Source: Candidatus Brocadia sapporoensis (GTDB taxonomy: Bacteria; Planctomycetota; Brocadiia; Brocadiales; Brocadiaceae). Taken from it: DNA of 64,000 nucleotides. Below are positions 8,951 to 18,358 of this stretch, in pieces. Where the stretch lies: contig NZ_MJUW02000108.1 in the NCBI RefSeq assembly GCF_001753675.2, positions 1-64,000 of the forward strand. The letters run 5' to 3'. The position numbers were made by a program, and so were the translations under genes. The notes below the pieces were generated by a model. It ran no database searches. It had not been told where the DNA came from and saw only the letters and a program-made list of their open reading frames with translations. Each line of letters opens with the position of its first letter. The stretch's first letter is position 1.

Positions 8951-9478
8951 TTAAGGCGCTTCCAATTCTTCAACCTGCGGGAGGTCTTTAATATCTTTTA
9001 AGCCAAAATATTCAAGAAATTTTTTTGTCGTGCCATAGAGTAAAGGATGTCCTAACGATTCATCTCTTCCGACAACCTTAACCAGATCTTTGTCCATAAG
9101 TAATCTGATGATCTGGCCAGACTGAACCCCGCGGATAGATTCTAAATTTGCACGCAATATGGGTTGCTTGTAAGCGATTATTGCAAGAGTTTCCAGGGCA
9201 GCCTGTGAGAGTTTTGTTTCTCCCGATTTTTTCCGTAATTTTGCTATCCATTCATAGTATTCAGGTTTTGTAAAAAATTGATAACCACCGGCAATTTCTT
9301 CAATCTGGAATGAACTGCCATGCACATTGTAATCGTTTTTTAACTGTGCAACAGCTTCCTGAATCAGATCGCTATTGGCGTCTTCAATAATGTCTGTGAG
9401 TTTACGAAGAGAAATGGGCTCTTCTGCAGCAAATATTAAGGATTCAACAATGGGTTTAATTTCTTCAATGCTTTTCAT
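8951..9478 (-). CDS. scpB: Segregation and condensation protein B
   Basis: The ScpB subunit of the SMC-ScpAB condensin, with two winged-helix domains. The ATG at 9478 gives 175 residues beginning MKSIEEIKPIVESLIFAAEE, which matches the usual family N-terminus. A longer frame from TTG 9523 would overlap rnfG and has no ribosome site. Typical blocks are EPISLRKL, GGYQFFTKPEYYEWI, LSQAALETLAIIAYKQPI and the ending LLYGTTKKFLEYFGLKDIKDLP. It follows rnfG closely on the same strand. No scpA or smc lies in the window, so its place behind Rnf genes is probably only positional. Confidence 0.92.
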   Translation of the reverse strand: MKSIEEIKPIVESLIFAAEEPISLRKLTDIIEDANSDLIQEAVAQLKNDYNVHGSSFQIEEIAGGYQFFTKPEYYEWIAKLRKKSGETKLSQAALETLAIIAYKQPILRANLESIRGVQSGQIIRLLMDKDLVKVVGRDESLGHPLLYGTTKKFLEYFGLKDIKDLPQVEELEAP

Positions 9479-9507
9479 AGACTGCAAATATCTTTGCTCT
9501 TTAAAGC

Positions 9508-10236
9508 CTATTTTATCTCCCAAGCAGGGGGGTGAACCATGCCTTTTATTTTGTCTATCGCATTTTGTACAGCGTTAACCACTGCTCTTGTTGATATGGT
9601 AGCTCCGGTAATAGCCGTAATTTTTTCATTATCCCCTACCTTCGTTACAATCAGTTGATTGCAGGCTTTCTGTTTAAATTGCTGTTGAAACCAGGGTTGC
9701 GCTTTTTTCTCTTCTTTCAATAACCCGAATTTTTTTATTCTTTCAGGCTGTCTGAATGTTGGCAATTGCCATCCTTCTTCGCTATCCCAATCGACTGCCT
9801 TCGGTTCTTTACCAAAGATTATACTCCATAAGGTGGTTGTGCTTTCAACCTCCGTCATTTTTGTGCCAAGTCCGGGGGTCTCATTCTGAGCAAGAATAGT
9901 AATGCCAATAATTTTTCCGAGATTAGGTTCCATTCCAACCATGACTCTAATTTTACTTGAATATCCCTGAGCTTCTCCACATGCGGCATAACCAATAAGT
10001 TGCCCTGACTTGTTGAGTCCTTTATAAACGCGGTCCAGATCAGATGTTTCTGATGGTGTCACTTCATCGGGGGCGTCTTTCAGACCAGGCAATACCATAT
10101 ACAGTGCCTCGGTACGCACAGCCAGTTCCTTTTTCCTGATTGTATCTTTCGTAAGTAAGAAAATTGAGGATACGCCTAAGGAAGCCAAAAGGCAAACGGT
10201 CATCAGGGTAATGGTATACTGCACCTTTTTTTGCAT
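9508..10236 (-). CDS. rnfG: Electron transport complex subunit RnfG
   Basis: A 242-residue membrane-anchored flavoprotein subunit of the Rnf complex, which couples ferredoxin/NAD+ electron flow to an ion gradient. One N-terminal membrane segment (about 8-30, LMTVCLLASLGVSSIFLL) leads into an FMN_bind domain. The attachment motif TGATISTRAVVNAV near residue 210 carries the threonine that binds FMN through phosphoester. GLGTKM near 115 is also typical. ATG 10236 is preferred over an upstream in-frame start at 10290 because it lies one base after the rnfD stop and follows AAGG. RnfE, RnfA and RnfB do not follow; scpB comes next. Confidence 0.9.
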   Translation of the reverse strand: MQKKVQYTITLMTVCLLASLGVSSIFLLTKDTIRKKELAVRTEALYMVLPGLKDAPDEVTPSETSDLDRVYKGLNKSGQLIGYAACGEAQGYSSKIRVMVGMEPNLGKIIGITILAQNETPGLGTKMTEVESTTTLWSIIFGKEPKAVDWDSEEGWQLPTFRQPERIKKFGLLKEEKKAQPWFQQQFKQKACNQLIVTKVGDNEKITAITGATISTRAVVNAVQNAIDKIKGMVHPPAWEIK

Positions 10237-10237
10237 A

Positions 10238-11269
10238 TTAACCTTTTTTTCTCCTGGTTCCGTACAGCCTTGGTTTTGTATACCGGTCAATGAGAGGCGT
10301 TGCTGTGTTCATGAGCAATATGGAATAGCAGACACCTTCCGGATAGCCAGAATAGAAACGGATCAGCGCTGTAAGAATGCCAGCGCCAATTGCGAATATG
10401 ATAAGCCCCCGCTTTGTTAGAGGAGAGGTAACCATATCGGTAGCCATAAAGAATGCACCCAAAAACAAACCCCCGGAAAAAATATGATAAAAGGGGTTAT
10501 TCGCCCATGGAGTTACTTCCCGCTGGGGTAAAACGAGCACCATAACGAACATAGTTATAATATAGTAAACTGGGACATACCACTTGATGTAACATTTGTA
10601 GATTAAATAAGCACCGCCTAGTAAGAGAGCAATCACCGAGGTCTCACCAATACAACCAGGAATGTTTCCTACGAACAATTGGGTAAGGGTATAGATTTTT
10701 GCACCCGCTTCCTTTGTCAGCGGTGTCGCCTGCGTTATTGCATCCATCAGCTTTCCTTCAGAATCAATTCTGGTAATATTGTGGACGAGGTTGCCAATAC
10801 CGTGATGCATGATGCGCCAATCTGAGTTGATTGCGGCAGGATAGGCTACCTGCAAGAATGCTCGCGCAGCCAAAGCAGGATTCCAGATATTGTTTCCCAA
10901 ACCCCCAAAGGAGTGCTTTACAATGGCAATAGCAAAGAAAGACCCGATAACAGAAACATACCACGAAACGCCTGGTGGTAAAGTGTATGCAAGTAAAATC
11001 CCTGTTACAACCGCGCTACCATCTTTAATTGTGGGTATAACCGGTTGTTTCCGGAAGAACATAATGCCGGCTTCAGTAACAACAGACGTTAAACAGCAAA
11101 GAAAAATAACGGAAAGGCAATAATACCCGAAGGCAAAAGTGCCCGCGATTCCGGCCGGAAGCAATGAAAACACCACTGCCCACATAATCCGTGGAATATT
11201 TTCCCCATCATAGATATGAGGGGAAACGCTCATGATTAAATTATGACGAATTTCAGTTTGATTTGACAC
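10238..11269 (-). CDS. rnfD: Electron transport complex subunit RnfD
   Basis: A 343-residue integral membrane subunit of the NqrB/RnfD family with about eight to ten hydrophobic segments. The N-terminus NLIMSVSPHIYDGENIPRIM is typical of RnfD, and the C-terminus TDMVTSPLTKRGLIIFAIGAG matches the family block (ATDxxTSPxT..G). The covalent flavin site of the family is usually a threonine in an SGAT-like motif; here DAITQATPLT near residue 175 is the candidate. It ends one base before rnfG and starts 131 bases after rnfC, a longer gap than usual, in which I see no gene. Confidence 0.92.
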   Translation of the reverse strand: MSNQTEIRHNLIMSVSPHIYDGENIPRIMWAVVFSLLPAGIAGTFAFGYYCLSVIFLCCLTSVVTEAGIMFFRKQPVIPTIKDGSAVVTGILLAYTLPPGVSWYVSVIGSFFAIAIVKHSFGGLGNNIWNPALAARAFLQVAYPAAINSDWRIMHHGIGNLVHNITRIDSEGKLMDAITQATPLTKEAGAKIYTLTQLFVGNIPGCIGETSVIALLLGGAYLIYKCYIKWYVPVYYIITMFVMVLVLPQREVTPWANNPFYHIFSGGLFLGAFFMATDMVTSPLTKRGLIIFAIGAGILTALIRFYSGYPEGVCYSILLMNTATPLIDRYTKPRLYGTRRKKG

Positions 11270-11400
11270 AAATGTTTATATAAAAATCACAATAGTTTTC
11301 GGAAAATTACACAACAGACTAAAACCGCTGGAATGAACCTGCATGCCGATCAGCACTTATATCGGTATTCCTCAGAAAAAATATCTGCAAAGATTCTGCG

Positions 11401-12741
11401 TTATCCTTTAGCCTTGCGTTTTGCAATCTCACTTTTTGCAAATTTGATGAGATGCACAATTGGTCTTTTTGCCGGACATACATAACTGCAGCAACCACAT
11501 TCCTTGCACTCCATAACGTTATTATCAAGTGCCAGATCAAACTCTTTTGCTTCGCAGACAATGCTCAACTCACTGGGATTCAGTCCATAAGGACAGCTAT
11601 CTACACAACGTCCGCATCGGATGCATGCTCGGGATTCCCATTGTTGAGTTTCACGCAACGCAAGTATACCGCCCGTTCCTTTGATCGTAACAGCGGTATC
11701 GATATTTCCCTGTGCTATACCCATCATGGGACCGCCAAAGATAATCTTGTTAACGTCCGGGGTAAGTTTTGCCGCTTCTAATAATTGTCTGACCGGTGTC
11801 CCCACACGCACTAAAAAATTTTGCGGATCTTTAACTCCATTACCGGTAACGGTGACAATCCTTTCAATGAGTGGTCTGCTAAATTTTACCGCTTCATACA
11901 CAGCAAAAGCCGTCCCCACATTGACCACAACCACTCCTACCTCTAAAGGCAATTGTGTCGGCTTAAACTCACGGTTCAATAATGCCTTGATGAGTTGATG
12001 TTCTGCCCCCTGTGGGTACTTTACCTCCATAAGGTCTACTTTAATATTAGGGTCCTTTGCTACAGTATCCTTGAAAAGGTTATAAACGTCCCTTTTATTC
12101 TCCTCAATGCCAATATGCGCCTTCTTACACCCGATGCATCTCATTATCAGCTTTAAACCCTCTATTATCTCATGGGGTTTGTCGAGCATAAGACGGTAAT
12201 CACAGGTAAGAAAGGGTTCACACTCTGCGCCGTTCAAGACCATCGTGTCAATGCTCCTATCTTTTGGCGGGGTAAGTTTCACATGCGTAGGAAAGGTAGC
12301 GCCTCCCAGACCCACAATACCAGCAGATTGGATGCTGTGTCTGATTTCTTCAGGAGAAAGATTGTCGGTATCCGCAGCCACATTCATATCTTCCATCCAT
12401 ACATCTTCCCCGGAATTTTCGATAACGACAGCAGGGCATTTTATCCCTGTGACAGGATGCGGCCAGGGAACAACATCCACAACTTTTCCTGAAACAGATG
12501 CATGCACATGAGCAGAAATAAAACCTTGCGCATCGCCGATCATCTGTCCTTTTTTAACAAAATCTCCTTTTTTTACCACAGGTTTGGCGGGTGCGCCAAT
12601 ATGCTGGCTCATAACCAGATACACCGTCCTGGGGAGCGGGATGGCTGTCATTTGCTTGCCAAGAGTAAGGATCTTCCCGTCCTCTGCCGGATGGATACCG
12701 CCAAGAAACGTTTTTAATTGTGATTTAACAAGAGTCATCAT
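11401..12741 (-). CDS. rnfC: Electron transport complex subunit RnfC
   Basis: A 446-residue peripheral subunit, the NADH/ferredoxin-side entry point of Rnf. The N-terminal segment (GGIHPAEDGKILT) and VSGKVVDVVPWPHP are the RnfC barrel-sandwich part. VGLGGATFPTHVKL and LNGAECEPFLTCDYRLM form the FMN/NADH-binding region. Two ferredoxin-type clusters close it: C373-x2-C376-x2-C379-x3-C383-P and C412-x2-C415-x2-C418-x3-C422-P, enough for two 4Fe-4S clusters. The start is one of two adjacent ATG codons (12741, 12738), only four bases after the aminotransferase stop, so the genes are cotranscribed. Confidence 0.95.
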   Translation of the reverse strand: MMTLVKSQLKTFLGGIHPAEDGKILTLGKQMTAIPLPRTVYLVMSQHIGAPAKPVVKKGDFVKKGQMIGDAQGFISAHVHASVSGKVVDVVPWPHPVTGIKCPAVVIENSGEDVWMEDMNVAADTDNLSPEEIRHSIQSAGIVGLGGATFPTHVKLTPPKDRSIDTMVLNGAECEPFLTCDYRLMLDKPHEIIEGLKLIMRCIGCKKAHIGIEENKRDVYNLFKDTVAKDPNIKVDLMEVKYPQGAEHQLIKALLNREFKPTQLPLEVGVVVVNVGTAFAVYEAVKFSRPLIERIVTVTGNGVKDPQNFLVRVGTPVRQLLEAAKLTPDVNKIIFGGPMMGIAQGNIDTAVTIKGTGGILALRETQQWESRACIRCGRCVDSCPYGLNPSELSIVCEAKEFDLALDNNVMECKECGCCSYVCPAKRPIVHLIKFAKSEIAKRKAKG

Positions 12742-12745
12742 GGAT

Positions 12746-13942
12746 TCAGTGTTTATCCCTCAAGGCACGATCAATCTGACGAACGGCCTGTTTGAGACGT
12801 AACTCGTTCTCTACAATTGCCAACCTCAGATACCCTTCGCCATGCTCACCGAAGGCTGCCCCGGGGGCAACCGCTACTTCGGCATCATTAATAAGTTTAT
12901 ACGCAAAATCCACAGAACCCATCGACCTCCATTTTTCTGGAATGGGAGCCCATACAAACATCGATGCTTTTGGTTTCTTGACATTCCAACCGATGCGGTT
13001 CAGTCCGTCACAAAGTACATCCCTTCTGTTCTGATAAATTTGGGCCTGTTCTTTGGTATATTTATTACATTCCCGGAGTGCAATGATTGAGGCAATTTGC
13101 ACCGGTTGGAAGATGCCGTAATCGTAGTATCCCTTTACCTTCGCCAGGGTACTTACAATCTCCCTGTTTCCAACGCAAAAGCCGAGTCTCCAGCCGGCCA
13201 TGTTAAAAGATTTAGACATGGTATTGAACTCTACGCCTACATCTTTAGCGCCTTTCACCTGCAAAAAGCTGGGCGGTTTGTAACCGTCAAATGCAATTCC
13301 ACAGTAAGCAAAATCGTGGACAATAATAATATTATGCTTTCTGGCAAACGGTACAATCTCTTCAAAGAAACTTAGTTCAACAGTAATGGCGGTGGGATTA
13401 TGCGGGAAATTTAAAATGATAATTTTAGGCAAAGGGTTGAGATTTTTGGTTATATTAATAAGATTTGACAAAAACATTTCATCGTCTGTGAGTGGTACAC
13501 TTACAACATTACCGCCGGCAAGATTTACCGCATGGATGTGAATGGGAAAAGCAGGATTGGGAACAACAACGGTATCACCCGTTTCCAGCAACCCCAAACA
13601 GAGGTGAGATATCCCTTCCTTTGATCCAATGGTACACACCACTTCCTCAGGATCAAGGGTTACCGCAAATTGTTTTTCATAATATTTTGCAACCTCTCGC
13701 CTGAGATTAAATATGCCGTTAGCTGAAACCGTGTATCTGTGGTTTCTTGGGTCCTGTACTGCTTCACACAATTTCTGAATAACCGGCTGGGGTGTCGGGT
13801 CATTCGGATTCCCCATACCCAGATCAATTACATCTATATTATTCCGTCGTTTTTCATACTTTAATGCGTTTAATCGCCCAAACAGGTACGGAGGTAATTG
13901 TTTTACCCTTTCAGCAACACGAATAACAAACTCTTCAGGCAT
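12746..13942 (-). CDS. Class I/II PLP aminotransferase (AlaC-like)
   Basis: A 398-residue fold-type I aminotransferase. It shows IDLGMGNPNDPTP near 39-51, HRYTVSANGI near 68, NFPHNPTAI near 178 (the substrate-carboxylate NPT motif), DFAY near 210 and the PLP lysine in SKSFNMAGWRLGF near 243. The sequence most resembles AlaC (glutamate-pyruvate transaminase) and related enzymes. LL-diaminopimelate aminotransferase cannot be excluded and would be interesting next to a meso-DAP cell wall. Length is normal. It lies directly upstream of rnfC (four bases), which suggests cotranscription rather than shared function. Confidence 0.85.
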   Translation of the reverse strand: MPEEFVIRVAERVKQLPPYLFGRLNALKYEKRRNNIDVIDLGMGNPNDPTPQPVIQKLCEAVQDPRNHRYTVSANGIFNLRREVAKYYEKQFAVTLDPEEVVCTIGSKEGISHLCLGLLETGDTVVVPNPAFPIHIHAVNLAGGNVVSVPLTDDEMFLSNLINITKNLNPLPKIIILNFPHNPTAITVELSFFEEIVPFARKHNIIIVHDFAYCGIAFDGYKPPSFLQVKGAKDVGVEFNTMSKSFNMAGWRLGFCVGNREIVSTLAKVKGYYDYGIFQPVQIASIIALRECNKYTKEQAQIYQNRRDVLCDGLNRIGWNVKKPKASMFVWAPIPEKWRSMGSVDFAYKLINDAEVAVAPGAAFGEHGEGYLRLAIVENELRLKQAVRQIDRALRDKH

Positions 13943-14038
13943 GGTTTCTTTTCTATTCTTATGGAATCAAATGTGTCAATTTATTAAAGAGCCTTTTCGA
14001 TTTTCAGGTTATTCCCTAGAAGGCAAAATATTCAAAAA

Positions 14039-15007
14039 TTAATCGTTTCCTAAATTTTTTACGATTGACGCATTTTCAATAAGACTCATCAGCCACGGAC
14101 CTACTCTCTCTTTGTATTTTTGATTTCTGACAGCCTTTGCTAATTCTCCCTTGACAGACTTGAAGCTGTTATTACTCGGCGGCTTTCTGTCTGTGATTTT
14201 TATGATATGATAACCGTAGTCTGTTTTTATAATATCACTGATCTCGCCGACCTTTAAATGCGCCACATCTGTACCTATTCCATCCTTTGGACTAAAAGGC
14301 TGCATCTTTCCTCCCCGGGCGGCAGAAATACGGTCAACCGATTCATTTTTTGCAAGAGTAGCAAAATCGGCTCCGGCCTGCAATTTTTTAAGTGCATCTT
14401 CAGCCTCCCGGCGGGTTCTGAAGACGATCTGGCTGGCCTCAATCTTCTCGCCATATTGCAGATCGTATGCCTTCTGCAAATCTTCGTCTGTAACGGTAAT
14501 CGTTTTTTCCATAAGCCGTTCAGCAAGAAGTTCTACCTCCGCCTGTTTTCTCATCCTCGTGGACATTTTCTTTTTTACATTCTCAAGACTGCTGCCAACC
14601 TTGGCTAATTCTTTTTCGAGGTCTGCTCTGTCTTTTATCTGATACGTACGCAATAATCCTTCAATTTCATTATTGATAAGGGTTTCTAATTTCTGCTCTA
14701 TTTCTGTGTTTGTAATTTTGATTCCCTCTTTTTCCGCTGCCTGAAGAATCAGTGTTCTGCGAATAAGCACATCTAGTGCGTCCTCTCCGTAAGTATCTAT
14801 TAATAGGGTATAAAGTTCTTGCTTGGGAATCTTTTGGCCATTTACCACTGCCACAATGTTTGTATCTGTAACAACCTGTGACTCACCTTTTGGAGATTTC
14901 GTGGTATTTTTTGCCGCATTACCTATTGACTGACTAAAGAAGAAAACAACAGAAAATATTATGGGGAAAAAAGGACTTGTCTTAGAAATCTTCATAAGAA
15001 TAAACAT
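14039..15007 (-). CDS. Exported peptidyl-prolyl isomerase, parvulin/SurA type
   Basis: A 322-residue exported folding factor. An N-terminal signal sequence (FFPIIFSVVFFFSQSIGNA) is followed by a SurA_N-like helical region with IVAVVNGQKIPKQELYTLLI, then a charged helical linker. A single rotamase domain at about 190-290 contains ASQIVFRTRREAEDALKKL, GGKMQPFSP and DYGYHIIKITDRKPP, which is the parvulin core. It probably helps outer-membrane or exported proteins fold. ATG 15007 and ATG 14995 are both possible starts; neither has a clear ribosome site. It is first in the minus-strand run that continues through the aminotransferase to scpB, but a gap of 96 bases follows it. Confidence 0.88.
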   Translation of the reverse strand: MFILMKISKTSPFFPIIFSVVFFFSQSIGNAAKNTTKSPKGESQVVTDTNIVAVVNGQKIPKQELYTLLIDTYGEDALDVLIRRTLILQAAEKEGIKITNTEIEQKLETLINNEIEGLLRTYQIKDRADLEKELAKVGSSLENVKKKMSTRMRKQAEVELLAERLMEKTITVTDEDLQKAYDLQYGEKIEASQIVFRTRREAEDALKKLQAGADFATLAKNESVDRISAARGGKMQPFSPKDGIGTDVAHLKVGEISDIIKTDYGYHIIKITDRKPPSNNSFKSVKGELAKAVRNQKYKERVGPWLMSLIENASIVKNLGND

Positions 15008-15137
15008 TTCATGAAAAAAGATACCTGTAAATAGATAAAGGTAAAAATTTGATTTTGGATTATAACACAGAGAAAATTATAGTGTCAATGTTTTTGTAAT
15101 AGTCCTCAGTCGAGACGCAAGGAACGCAAAAAAATCT

Positions 15138-15278
15138 AAATAGTGTCTGAACGAAAACTACCAAAAATGTCATTTCGTGCGGAGCAAGAAATCTTTTGAG
15201 CATTGAAATCGTAGGGTTTGAAGATTTTTCCCTTCGGTCGAAATGACAAAAGTATGTGTTTTTGTTCCGACACTAAAT
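15138..15278. mobile_element. Palindromic MITE-like element
   Basis: About 141 bp with inverted ends (15138-15152 and 15264-15278; core TAGTGTC[T/G]GAAC). A nested perfect 9-bp pair lies inside (GTCATTTCG 15169-15177 with CGAAATGAC 15239-15247), and the inner arms are roughly complementary, so the whole unit can fold on itself. No reading frame is present. Inner words of the type GTCATTTCG...CTTCGGTCG occur in widespread bacterial intergenic repeats. Its ends differ from those of the element at 519-680. Confidence 0.55.
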
Positions 15279-15796
15279 AACGAAAAAGAATGTTATAGGA
15301 GACCATCTTCTTCGACAGAATTACAACGTTTTGTTAAAATTCCCGTATCCTAACTTCTATATTAAATGATCCGGAAAAACAAAATCTGATCATGAAATTC
15401 ATCGGATAACCCTGTCAGGGTTATTTTTATTCATAATTTTGTCTAATAATGTCAAGATTATTTTTGGTAAAGTTAAACGCAAAGAGTAACAATTTAGTCT
15501 TTAAAAAATTCGTATATTTCTATGCAATCGGCGTGAGATAAAATATGTTGTGTTTGTACGGAAACCAGCCGAAAGCAGAAAATACAATATGAAGAAGGTA
15601 AAAAGAATCGGAGAAAGATATTGGATATTTCAAGTGGGCGAAATAAATTATTGGCAGAAACAAAGAGTTTTGCTAGTAGCGAGCTGGTAAGAAGGGCAAA
15701 TAATAAAGCAGGCAAAGGACATTGGATAGGATGTGAGTGGCGATTTGAACAACAACGCAAGCTAGGGTAATACTAATATCGGAAGTAAAGGTATCC
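15279..15796. other. Decayed gap before the dead transposase
   Basis: No intact gene is visible. An 11-base word AACAATTTAGT at about 15488-15498 recurs at about 16454-16464, on the far side of the transposase remnant. It might be a trace of the original insertion, but this is weak. Confidence 0.3.
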
Positions 15797-16260
15797 ATGG
15801 CAGTCCGTGATGAGCTACCACCGATATTGAATGCATTACTCCATATCTATGTTACAGCAGAGTTGAATGAGGAGATATTCTGGATATTGGAGGCGAAAGT
15901 GCAGGTGGGAAAGAAAAAGACGGGGAGATATGGGATGGACTTGTGACAAACATTGGTTTTGTCGGCAATGAGGTCGGGGTTAGACGCCAATTACGATTTG
16001 CTGGAAGACTTTGCAAGTCACCATAGACTTATCCGGCAGTGTCGTGGGCAGAGACGACATTTGGAGAGGGCAAGAGATTTTCAATGTAGAGCATCAAGGA
16101 TAACGTAAGTTTATTAGATGAGGAGACCGTCAACAAGATCAACGAGGTGGCGGTAGGAGCGGGGCACAAGTTGGTTAAAAAAGACGGAGAACTTCATGGT
16201 AATGCAGACACTAAATATTCTGATAAAGTGTTCTCTTTCGTTATCAGCAAGATTCGGATA
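15797..16260 (+). pseudogene. Dead transposase, ISNCY-like
   Basis: From ATG 15797 one frame reads RDELPPILNALLHIYVT, then RYGMDL, a stop, then QTLVLSAMRSGLDANYDLLE and DFASHHRLIRQ. This is the N-terminal half of a transposase family with a GMDLWxILVLxxxRxxLxxxYDxLxDxANxHxxxRQ block. After a frameshift near 16090 another frame gives DNVSLLDEETVNKINEVAV and AGHKLVKKDGEL, the next conserved block (TLKDNVxLLxxExxxxINxxVVxxGHxLxKK). The catalytic C-terminal half is absent. The family assignment is from memory of this pattern. A second, shorter remnant of the same family is at 25774-25866. Confidence 0.65.
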
Positions 16261-16709
16261 TGGAATTGCTTTTTCGTTGTATCACAGCTAAAATTGGGGT
16301 GTTAATGTTTTAGATTAAACGTAACGTGGCGCTGCCCCGAACAAGTCTCCTTATCGGTAGGGCAGGCATTCTCGCTTGCTAAGTGCGATGCCAACCGAGA
16401 ACGACGGACTTACCTTATGGGGTGAAAAAGATTGTCAAAATATTTGTAAAAAGCAACAATTTAGTTTTTTGAAAAGGTAGCGTCGGTCCCTTGTGGTTGG
16501 CATCAGGGGGCTTTGTTGTATGCTCGGTCGAACGATAAACCACCTGTTTTGTTTTGTGTGAGTTACCCGGAAATGCAAGGATTTTTCAAAGAGCCAAATT
16601 GTTACGCGAAAAAAAGATTTTATACGGTAAACCATCACGAGCCAATGGCTCACAAAATGGCATAGAAAAGGTATCTTGGTGTCAATACTATAAAGAGGGA
16701 GAATTGTAC
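16261..16709. other. Gap between transposase remnant and mobA
   Basis: The mobA frame is open backwards to 16554, but the residues there do not resemble MobA. Nothing else is supported. Confidence 0.35.
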
Positions 16710-17306
16710 GTGACCGCGATTATTCTGGCAGGCGGGAAAAGCCTGAGGATGGGATACAATAAGGCATTTCTTAAATACGGAGTTAAAACGTTCATTGAAC
16801 ATCAAATTGCAAGGCTGACTAAAATCTTCGACGAAATCATCCTGTCGGCAAATGACGCCTCTGCCTATGCTTATCTGAATTTGCCTATCGTATCCGATGT
16901 CATATCCGGCAAAGGCCCGCTCAGCGGCATTTGTGCCGGACTTATACGCTCTACGAGTTCTCACTCCTTCGTAATCGCCTGTGACATGCCTTTTCTTGAT
17001 GAAAAAGTAATCCTTTGTCTCAAAGACCGGATCGATAACTATGATGTTGTTGTGCCGCAAACAAGCCGCGGGCTGGAGCCTCTTCATGCTTTTTATTCCA
17101 AGAATTGCATTCAACCGATCCGCCGATGCCTTGATGAAGGGAGATTGCGAATCATCGATTTCTTTGCAGACGTGAAGGTAAGAATTGTTTGTGAGCAGGA
17201 ATTAAACGGACTCGACGGATCCACATCATCCCTGACAAACCTGAATACTCCGGAAGAATACCAGAAATACCTCGATCATATGATATCAGATGAAAGAAAA
17301 TTATGA
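16710..17306 (+). CDS. mobA: Molybdenum cofactor guanylyltransferase
   Basis: A 198-residue nucleotidyltransferase that attaches GMP to molybdopterin to make the bis-MGD precursor used by nitrate reductases, formate dehydrogenases and nitrite oxidoreductases. The GTP-binding start is TAIILAGGKSLRMGYNKAFL (LAGGxSxRMGxxK signature). GKGPLSGICAGL near 66-77, FVIACDMPFLD near 92-102 (metal-binding aspartate), LEPLHAFY near 125 and the C-terminal DxNTPEEY equivalent (LNTPEEYQKYL) are present. I chose GTG 16710 because GAGGGAG lies eight bases before it and the MobA fold begins at once. A much longer upstream frame has no similarity. No other cofactor gene is nearby. Confidence 0.9.
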   Translation: MTAIILAGGKSLRMGYNKAFLKYGVKTFIEHQIARLTKIFDEIILSANDASAYAYLNLPIVSDVISGKGPLSGICAGLIRSTSSHSFVIACDMPFLDEKVILCLKDRIDNYDVVVPQTSRGLEPLHAFYSKNCIQPIRRCLDEGRLRIIDFFADVKVRIVCEQELNGLDGSTSSLTNLNTPEEYQKYLDHMISDERKL

Positions 17307-17834
17307 ACCAGATGTCACGTCTCTTCGCACAAAACATTGGTTACTTGATAACCGCTGCTGATGCATCGTAAAAGCCCAAAATTTTTCATGGAATGGATGA
17401 AATTGAGATTGTCCGGAATAGAGCTATTTTCATGCGGGATGGAGATTCTTGACAATATCAAACAACATGATATAGTAAAGCAAATGAAAGTGAAGTTTTT
17501 TGCGCTTTCTGCCGGGGGTTTCATTTCCTTTAACGAGAGACATCTTATGTGTCAGCATAAAAATAATAGAAAACAGATAACTCGTCGAATTAACGATTGA
17601 TTTTGATCCCGGCACTTGCCTCTTTGGAAACAGGCAGATGTGTTAGTTCTCGATCTTATGGATTACAATCAACTCCCTTATTATTTTGGCAAAATTCAGG
17701 TAATGATGATGATAAAGCGAGATACGACAGTAATGAAAAATAATGGTTTAATGGGTGTGTCCTGAGTAGGTTTCTATTGCATCATGTGAGCAAGACATTT
17801 TGTACCACAGAATTATTTAACGAAGAGGTATTTT
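17307..17834. other. Gap without supported gene
   Basis: An open frame of 79 codons (17361-17600) has no ribosome site and no recognisable features. I see no RNA gene, repeat or clear promoter. Confidence 0.35.
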
Positions 17835-18281
17835 ATGAAAGTAAAGCGCTTTAACAAGGGTTTGACAGGGTTATCTATTTTGTTCATAGGAGTAATGCTC
17901 TCACTGAAAACATCTTACAGTAGTCCGTCTGATGGGAAGAAAAAGGCGGAAACTATCGTGCCTGGTGTAACAATTGTATCGCTGGACGCGCCGCTGCGGG
18001 CAACCATCGGAAGGAGGGTTGTTATTGAAGTTGTTATTGGTAATGAGAGGGCAACGAAGGCAACAACCATTTTGACGGTAACATGCCCTACAACAAAACA
18101 GCAGATAGGCAGAGAAGCTAAAACGCTCGACACATTATCTTCCCAGAAAATTGTTTACAGTTGGAATACCGATGGTTTAAAAGAAGGAACTTATATTATT
18201 CGGGCAGAGTTGGAAAAGGTACCGGATGAGACCGTTCTTGATGATAACGTAAGACAGATTGAAATACTCATGCAAAGGTGA
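17835..18281 (+). CDS. Exported CARDB-like protein
   Basis: A 148-residue secreted protein. An N-terminal signal sequence (GLTGLSILFIGVMLSL) precedes one immunoglobulin-like domain. Its pattern fits CARDB/NEW3-type adhesion or scaffolding domains: VVIEVVIGNER, a middle strand TTILTVTC, then IVYSWNTDGLKEGTYIIRAELE and DETVLDDN, where such domains end in a G-x-Y-x-I-x-A strand and a D/N turn. There are only two hydrophobic segments in all, so it is not membrane-embedded. The start has GAAGAGG upstream. The gene stands alone, convergent with the TPR protein gene. A specific role is unknown. Confidence 0.65.
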   Translation: MKVKRFNKGLTGLSILFIGVMLSLKTSYSSPSDGKKKAETIVPGVTIVSLDAPLRATIGRRVVIEVVIGNERATKATTILTVTCPTTKQQIGREAKTLDTLSSQKIVYSWNTDGLKEGTYIIRAELEKVPDETVLDDNVRQIEILMQR

Positions 18282-18358
18282 GGAATGCTATCGCAATGAA
18301 GGAAACTCATTTTGATTTGACGACTCTGTGTTTAGGCGCTTTTTATGTAATCGAAGCG

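Noticed and set aside
11270-11400. Missing Rnf gene in the rnfC-rnfD gap
   Set aside because: Only 131 bases; no frame there is membrane-like or cofactor-binding.
16554-16709. N-terminal extension of MobA
   Set aside because: It precedes a well-placed GTG start with GAGGGAG and does not look like any MobA N-terminus.
17361-17600. 79-codon open frame after mobA
   Set aside because: No ribosome site, no recognisable domain and biased composition.
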